The position numbers and the translations under genes were made by a program. The notes under the pieces were generated by a model. The model searched no databases. It saw only the letters and a list, made by a program, of their open reading frames with translations, and had not been told where the DNA came from. 20,059 bases of DNA from F1-120-MAGs238 sp964484185 (GTDB lineage: Bacteria; Planctomycetota; Phycisphaerae; Phycisphaerales; UBA1924). Position 1 is the first letter of the stretch, and each line of letters starts with the position of its first letter. The stretch is from contig CAZAEQ010000059.1 of assembly GCA_964484185.1 (NCBI GenBank), positions 1 through 20,059 of the forward strand, given 5' to 3'. This document shows positions 16,299 through 20,059 of the stretch, piece after piece.

Positions 16299-16681
16299 TA
16301 CTTGTCCTCTTTCTTGGACTTTGGTTTTGGCTTTTCAGTTTTTGCGGGCTTGGCCTCTGTTTTGGATTCAGGCTTGGTTTCTGACTTTGTCTCTGATTTG
16401 GCTTCTGACTTCGTTTCAGTCTTTGTCTCTGACTTTGATTCCGACTTTGCAGACTCAGTTGGTTTGGAATCTGCTTCCGCGGCCTTCTTGTAAGAGTCGG
16501 AGCGGTAGTCGGTTTCGTAGAACCCGCCGCCCTTAAAGATCAGTGCAGCACCGGTGCCGATGAGTCTCTCCAAGGCAGCTTTTTTGCAAGATGGGCACTT
16601 CTTCAAATGCGGTGACGACATGGACTGCACATGTTCGAATTCGTGTTTGCAGGATTTGCAGCGGTAGTCGTACGTTGGCAT
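16298..16681 (-). CDS. FmdB-family zinc-ribbon protein with long charged tail
   Basis: 127 residues. The N-terminal MPTYDYRCKSCKHEFE with C8/C11 and C29/C32 is the FmdB (CxxC_CxxC_SSSS, PF09723) zinc ribbon, a small family named after a formamidase-operon regulator; its molecular role is unclear. The residues ALERLIGTGAALIFKGGGFYETDY are the conserved region after the ribbon. From about residue 75 the protein is a repetitive Ser/Thr-Lys-Glu tail (SETKTETKSEAKSETK and so on) ending in a lysine-rich patch; many family members carry a low-complexity tail. It starts 9 bases after grpE and its TAA overlaps the acpS ATG. Confidence 0.88.
   Translation of the reverse strand: MPTYDYRCKSCKHEFEHVQSMSSPHLKKCPSCKKAALERLIGTGAALIFKGGGFYETDYRSDSYKKAAEADSKPTESAKSESKSETKTETKSEAKSETKSETKPESKTEAKPAKTEKPKPKSKKEDK
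16380..16455. repeat. Short degenerate tandem repeat inside fmdB
   Basis: Imperfect units of about 12 bases (such as CTGACTTTGTCT, CTGACTTCGTTT) code for repeated Lys-Ser/Thr-Glu-Thr/Ser in the tail of the FmdB protein. It is likely length-variable between strains through slippage. Confidence 0.6.
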
Positions 16682-16690
16682 AAATGACTC

Positions 16691-17224
16691 TTATTCCGCT
16701 GGAGCGACGGAGACCTTGGCTGGGCGAAGGACTTGATCCTGGAACATGTAGCCGGCGGACATGCACATGACGACGTGATTGGGCTCCACGCCTTCAGCGA
16801 TCTGATGCATGACGGCGGCGTGTTTGCCGGGTTCAAAGAGGTCGTTTTTGGCTGGGAATATGACGGCGACACCGTGCTGAGCGAGCGAACGCATGAGTTC
16901 ATCGCGGATAATGCGGACGCCAGCAACGATTTGTTCAGCGCTGACTTTTGAAGTATCCTGATTGAGAGCGAGATCGAAGTGGTCGATCACATTGACAATG
17001 GTCGATGCGACGGACTTCATACCTTCGCGTTTGGCGACCTGTTCATTCTGAAGGGCGCGGCGCTGGTAGTTATTGAAATCTGCGAGTGTGCGAAGGTAGC
17101 GATCCTGGGCATCTTGAAGCGACGTCTGCAGTGCATCAAGGTCGCCAGCCACTGACTCACCAGTTGGGTCGGGCTTTGCTTCGAAGTTGGATTCCGGCGT
17201 GAAGTTTTCTTTTGGATCTGACAT
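16691..17224 (-). CDS. grpE: Nucleotide exchange factor GrpE
   Basis: 177 residues. GrpE releases ADP from DnaK in the DnaK-DnaJ-GrpE chaperone cycle. The acidic, disordered N-terminus is followed by the long coiled-coil helix (LQDAQDRYLRTLADFNNYQRRALQNEQVAKREGMKSV, about 36-72). The C-terminal beta domain carries the signature MCMSAGYMFQDQVLRPAKVSV. The length is normal. The start at ATG 17224 has GAGAG 5 bases upstream. It lies 49 bases downstream of dnaJ and 9 bases upstream of fmdB, all on one strand. No dnaK is in the window. Confidence 0.95.
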   Translation of the reverse strand: MSDPKENFTPESNFEAKPDPTGESVAGDLDALQTSLQDAQDRYLRTLADFNNYQRRALQNEQVAKREGMKSVASTIVNVIDHFDLALNQDTSKVSAEQIVAGVRIIRDELMRSLAQHGVAVIFPAKNDLFEPGKHAAVMHQIAEGVEPNHVVMCMSAGYMFQDQVLRPAKVSVAPAE

Positions 17225-17234
17225 GGGACTCTCG

Positions 17235-17249
17235 CGAGTAAGTTACTCG
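17235..17249. promoter_or_regulatory. 15-base perfect dyad in the dnaJ-grpE gap
   Basis: CGAGTAA-G-TTACTCG is a perfect inverted repeat 10 bases upstream of the grpE ATG. It could be an operator, or, as RNA, a small hairpin near the grpE ribosome binding site. It is not a CIRCE element (which has TTAGCACTC arms and a 9-base spacer). Confidence 0.3.
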
Positions 17250-17273
17250 ATTGGTGTTTTCAACCTGGGGATA

Positions 17274-18428
17274 CTAGTGGCCGAGCCACCCTTTGACTTT
17301 CTTGAAGAACTTGTGCGTTTCGGGGAGCAGCTTCTCATCTTCTGTACCGCCGAACTCACGGAGAAGTTCTTCCTGGCGGGAAGTGAGCTTCTTGGGGACT
17401 TCGATCTTGCTGATGATTGCAAGATCGCCGCGGCGGGCGGAACGAAGATTTGGCAAGCCGGCTTGACCGATGCGGAAGAGCGTGCCGTGCTGTGTGCCGC
17501 GGGGGATGGTGAGTTTGCGTGCGCCGTCGAGCGAGGGAACTTCGATTTCAGCGCCCAACACAGCTTGCGTGAATGTCACGGGAACTTCGACGACCAAATG
17601 ATCGCCTTCGCGTTTGAATACTTCGTGTTCTTTGACGCGAACGCCAACGTGGAGATCGCCGCGGATTCCCGCACCACTGGGTGACATTTCAGGACCGGGC
17701 GGTTCGCCCTCACCTTGAACGCGGATTGCCTGGCCATGTTGAATGCCTGGGGGAATTTTCACACCGAGTTTGCGACGCTTGGGGACACGACCACGACCGC
17801 GACATGCGGTGCATTGCTCTTTCACAAACTGCCCGGATCCGCGGCAGTCTGGGCAGGCAACGACCATTCTGAACATGCCACCCATGCCTGATTGCTGAAC
17901 GCGGCCTTGACCGCCGCAGGTGCCGCATTTCACGGGCTTGGTGCCGGGCTTGGCGCCGCTTCCGGTGCAAGTGTCACATACATCCAGACGGTCAAACTCT
18001 ACATCGCGATCGCAACCTTTGAGCACATCTTCAAGCGAGATGACGACCTCGGTCTCGAGATCAAAGCCGCGAGCACTTTGGCGACGGCCGCCGCCGCGTT
18101 GACCGCCCATGCCACCCATTCCGTCGAACAAGTCGGAGAACATGGAAAAGATGTCGTTGACATCCATCCGGGAGAAGTCGTGCGAAGCTGCGCCGCCGCC
18201 GCGGAGGCCTTCGTGGCCGTATTGGTCGTAACGAGCCTTCTTCTGCGGATCTGAAAGTACTTCGTAGGCCTCGGCGGCTTCCTTGAATTTTGTTTCTGCT
18301 TCCGCGTCACCAGGATTGCGATCCGGGTGAAACTTCATGGCCATGCGGCGATAGGCGCGCTTGACCTCTTCGCCGTCGGCGGTTTTCTCGATGCTGAGTA
18401 TTTCGTAGTAGTCGCGGGTGGTGGGCAT
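17274..18428 (-). CDS. dnaJ: Chaperone DnaJ (type I Hsp40)
   Basis: 384 residues, full length. The J domain has HPD at 34-36 (KFHPDRNPG), followed by a Gly/Phe-rich linker (about 75-118). Four zinc-binding CxxCxGxG repeats follow at C151, C168, C192 and C206, then the substrate-binding beta domains with DLHVGVRVKEHEVFKREGDHL. DnaJ delivers unfolded proteins to DnaK and stimulates its ATPase. No ribosome binding site is evident before ATG 18428. The stretch upstream is filled by the repeats that border the GxxExxY cassette, so the native promoter region may have been separated from the gene by that insertion. It is followed by grpE, fmdB and acpS. Confidence 0.95.
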   Translation of the reverse strand: MPTTRDYYEILSIEKTADGEEVKRAYRRMAMKFHPDRNPGDAEAETKFKEAAEAYEVLSDPQKKARYDQYGHEGLRGGGAASHDFSRMDVNDIFSMFSDLFDGMGGMGGQRGGGRRQSARGFDLETEVVISLEDVLKGCDRDVEFDRLDVCDTCTGSGAKPGTKPVKCGTCGGQGRVQQSGMGGMFRMVVACPDCRGSGQFVKEQCTACRGRGRVPKRRKLGVKIPPGIQHGQAIRVQGEGEPPGPEMSPSGAGIRGDLHVGVRVKEHEVFKREGDHLVVEVPVTFTQAVLGAEIEVPSLDGARKLTIPRGTQHGTLFRIGQAGLPNLRSARRGDLAIISKIEVPKKLTSRQEELLREFGGTEDEKLLPETHKFFKKVKGWLGH

Positions 18429-18476
18429 TGTCGGCTCGTGGAGGAGGATCGGTGTCTGGTACGCAGAGTTTTGGAG

Positions 18477-18499
18477 ACGCAGAGACGCAGAGGAAGACG
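18477..18499 (+). repeat. Left inverted-repeat arm of the GxxExxY cassette
   Basis: Two adjacent ACGCAGAG units followed by GAAGACG. A third unit lies at 18461-18468. The arm is the inverse partner of 18923-18942. Confidence 0.6.
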
Positions 18500-18919
18500 T
18501 CAGGATGGGTTTAATGCAGAAGGAGGGGGAACATATTTGTTTACACGACGACGAATGTCCTTGTAAAGAACTGGAGCATGGAAATTGATCAACAAACCAA
18601 GTGTGTGGCCTGACAATCGCAAGTAACTTGTTAGCTGAGTTTCGTGAACCGGAAGTATTTTGTCGACCGCTTTAAGCTCAAGGACGAGCTTGCTGTTTAC
18701 GATCATGTCAATCCGATACGCCTCTTCAATGACATGGCCTTTATAGGTTAAGGGGAGAATAACTTGACGTTCGACGGTAAACCCTCGCTGCGTCAACTCG
18801 ATTGCCAAGCATTCTTCATATGCTGATTCGAGTACTCCTGGACCGAGCTGACGATGCACCTCTATCGCAGCACCAATGACTGACTCAGTCAGCGGATCAT
18901 CTTGAATTTCGTCATCCAT
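18500..18919 (-). CDS. GxxExxY family protein (PD-(D/E)XK-like)
   Basis: 139 residues from ATG 18919, with GGAGG 6 bases upstream; the frame is open to 18985 but the extra residues are encoded by the repeat. The naming motif is G-V-L-E-S-A-Y in QLGPGVLESAYEECLAIEL. Asp in YRIDMIVNSK and E-x-K in LVLELKAVD reproduce the core of a PD-(D/E)XK nuclease fold, which is the usual proposal for this family (TIGR04256, PF13366). NFHAPVLYKDIRRRVNK is the conserved end. The biochemical role is unknown. The gene is boxed in by inverted repeats, and its ribosome binding site lies within the right arm. It separates groEL from dnaJ. Confidence 0.88.
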   Translation of the reverse strand: MDDEIQDDPLTESVIGAAIEVHRQLGPGVLESAYEECLAIELTQRGFTVERQVILPLTYKGHVIEEAYRIDMIVNSKLVLELKAVDKILPVHETQLTSYLRLSGHTLGLLINFHAPVLYKDIRRRVNKYVPPPSALNPS

Positions 18920-18922
18920 GAT

Positions 18923-18942
18923 CGTCCTCCGCTTCTCTGCGT
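18923..18942 (-). repeat. Right inverted-repeat arm of the GxxExxY cassette
   Basis: Read on the minus strand this is ACGCAGAGAAGCGGAGGACG. It matches the left arm in inverted orientation and contains the GGAGG that serves the GxxExxY gene. Confidence 0.6.
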
Positions 18943-18982
18943 TCAGGTACATCCTGCGTCCACGCGATCTGATTTCGTTAAG

Positions 18983-19022
18983 CAAGCCCGTGGGCTTTCG
19001 TCCACGGGCTTGTGAGTTTTTT
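18983..19022 (+). terminator. Strong 11-bp hairpin with a T-tract, terminator-like
   Basis: CAAGCCCGTGG (18983-18993) pairs perfectly with CCACGGGCTTG (19002-19012) across an 8-base loop. Six T follow at 19017-19022 on the plus strand. The hairpin begins 27 bases after the groEL stop, so it probably ends groEL transcription. However, in that (minus) direction the stem is followed by CTTAACG rather than a T-run. The textbook orientation would stop transcripts coming from the left. Confidence 0.5.
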
Positions 19023-19038
19023 GGACTGAGTCAGCGAA

Positions 19039-20059
19039 TCAGGAAACCGCGCCGACTTCGGCCTTGGTTTCGTCCTTGAGTTCGGTGATAAGAACATCGG
19101 TGGTGAGCATCAGACCCGCAACGCTTGCAGCGTTGATGAGGGCGGTCTTTGCAACCAGGGCGGGGTCGATGAGACCTGCCTTGACCATGTCGACGTACTC
19201 GCCGCTCATTGCGTTAAAACCGTAGTTGCCTTTGGTTTCTTTGACGCGTTCAACGACGAGGTCGCCATCGAAGCCTGCATTTTCAGCGATCTGATAGAGG
19301 CAAGATTCGACTGCCTTGGAGATGATGTCGAAGCCGAGCTTCTCATCGCCCTTGGCTTTGGCCTGTGCTTTTTCGATGGCTTCCTGGGTGCGGAGGAGTG
19401 CGACACCGCCGCCGGCGACGTAACCCTCTTTGGCCGCGGCCTTGGTTGCGTGCAGCGCATCTTCCACGAGGTCCTTGAGGGACTTCATGGCGATCTCGGT
19501 TGCGCCGCCGACGTGAATCATGGCCACGCCGCTGGTGAGCTTGGCGAGACGCTCCTGGAGCTTTTCACGGTCGTAGTCGCTGGTTGACTTGTCGAACTGT
19601 GCTTGAATCTGGGCTGCGCGAGCTGTGATTTCAGACTTCTTGCCAGCACCTTCGATGATAGTGGTGTTGTCTTTATTGATGACGATCTTCTTAGCGCGAC
19701 CGAGTTCAGACATTTCGACTGACTCGAGTGTGCGGCCAAGGTCTTCAGCGATGAATGTGCCGCCGGTGAGGACAGCGATATCGCCCATCATGGCCTTACG
19801 ACGATCGCCGAAGCCGGGGGCCTTGACTGCGCAGATGCGAAGTGTGCCGCGGAGACGGTTGACGACGAGGGTTGCGAGGGCTTCGTTCTCGATGTCTTCA
19901 GCCATCAGCAACACGGGCTTGCCGGTGACGACAACCTTGTTGAGGAGCGGGAGGAGATCGGGGAGATTAGAGATCTTCTTCTCGTAGATAAGGATGTAGC
20001 AATCTTCGAGCACGCACTCGCCGGTCTTTGGATCGGTCATGAAGTATGGGGAGAGGTAG
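19039..20059 (-). CDS. groEL: Chaperonin GroEL (Hsp60), 5' end beyond the window
   Basis: About 340 residues, equivalent to the apical, second intermediate and second equatorial parts of GroEL. The frame remains open to the window edge (YLSPYF precedes MTDPKTGE), so the true start lies outside. Recognisable family text includes EDCYILIYEKKISNL, RICAVKAPGFGDRRKAMM, NKDNTTIIEGAGKK, DYDREKLQERLAKL, the nucleotide-contact YVAGGGVALLR, and GLIDPALV (the equatorial Asp). GroEL with GroES folds proteins in an ATP-driven cage. The C-terminus ends TELKDETKAEVGAVS and lacks the GGM-rich tail of E. coli GroEL. dnaJ and grpE lie downstream on the same strand. Confidence 0.95.
   Translation of the reverse strand, partial: YLSPYFMTDPKTGECVLEDCYILIYEKKISNLPDLLPLLNKVVVTGKPVLLMAEDIENEALATLVVNRLRGTLRICAVKAPGFGDRRKAMMGDIAVLTGGTFIAEDLGRTLESVEMSELGRAKKIVINKDNTTIIEGAGKKSEITARAAQIQAQFDKSTSDYDREKLQERLAKLTSGVAMIHVGGATEIAMKSLKDLVEDALHATKAAAKEGYVAGGGVALLRTQEAIEKAQAKAKGDEKLGFDIISKAVESCLYQIAENAGFDGDLVVERVKETKGNYGFNAMSGEYVDMVKAGLIDPALVAKTALINAASVAGLMLTTDVLITELKDETKAEVGAVS

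Larger units (their letters stand above)
18461..18950. mobile_element. Putative minimal GxxExxY cassette with inverted-repeat ends
   Basis: A single gene fills the space between two inverted arms. The left arm (18477-18499) ends one base before the gene's stop, and the right arm (18923-18942) ends 3 bases before its ATG. Read inward, the arms agree at 18 of 20 positions with one 3-base gap. A further ACGCAGAG copy at 18461-18468 extends the left side. GGTAC occurs at both outer edges (18458-18462 and 18946-18950) and could be a target-site duplication, though five bases can match by chance. No transposase is present, so movement would need help from elsewhere. The element status is inference. 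Confidence 0.45.

Noticed and set aside
16380..16455. The repeat in fmdB as a CRISPR-like array
   Set aside because: Units are about 12 bases, degenerate, have no spacers, and encode a continuous low-complexity protein tail.
17235..17249. CIRCE heat-shock operator upstream of grpE
   Set aside because: The arms and spacer do not match TTAGCACTC-N9-GAGTGCTAA, and no CIRCE was seen elsewhere near the chaperone genes in the window.

Overview
The window looks like part of a planctomycete genome, most likely from the Phycisphaerae. The evidence is a PVC-type haem-binding propeller/HEAT/cytochrome c protein, a second secreted repeat protein, a blue-copper protein ending in an LPAPS + hydrophobic + RRRR sorting-type tail, and the mix of many short, independently oriented operons. 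A 10-base N run at 15938-15947 shows that this is a scaffold, and two genes (a propeller fragment at 58-603 and the acpS region at 15762-16298) are broken.

Layout. 1-603 (minus): the start of an unidentified gene at the left edge, preceded by a truncated, frame-disrupted secreted propeller gene. 856-3254: truD (plus) converging on a serine beta-lactamase-like hydrolase (minus). 3374-6706 (plus): a large PVC-type propeller/HEAT/cytochrome c protein, whose stop codon abuts that of the next gene. 6707-10030 (minus): a two-gene operon of a family-2 glycosyltransferase and a ligase-associated-type DExH helicase. 10121-11166 (plus): a PrsW-family membrane protease and a small basic protein. 11294-13691 (minus): a small tail-anchored protein, a cupredoxin and an acyl-CoA synthetase-type ligase. 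13806-15761 (plus): a SPOR-domain lipoprotein and a secreted HEAT-like protein. 15762-18428 (minus): the cluster dnaJ-grpE-fmdB-acpS, with acpS broken at the assembly gap. 18461-18950: a very compact GxxExxY gene cassette bracketed by inverted repeats. 19039-20059 (minus): the 3' two thirds of groEL, running off the window.

The clearest functional unit is the chaperone block. GroEL, DnaJ and GrpE are all on the minus strand, with a Zn-ribbon FmdB protein and holo-ACP synthase read from the same run (fmdB and acpS share a TAATG stop/start). The GxxExxY cassette sits between groEL and dnaJ and looks like an insertion.

No tRNA, rRNA, CRISPR array or phage module was seen. Gene-free stretches are all under 300 bases. 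The longest, 604-855, is the divergent promoter region between the propeller gene and truD, and no convincing promoter hexamers stand out in it. The best candidates for unusual biology are the GxxExxY inverted-repeat cassette, the paired TGATCA stop-to-stop gene junctions, and the doubled, nonsense-bearing acpS region (which may be an assembly artefact).
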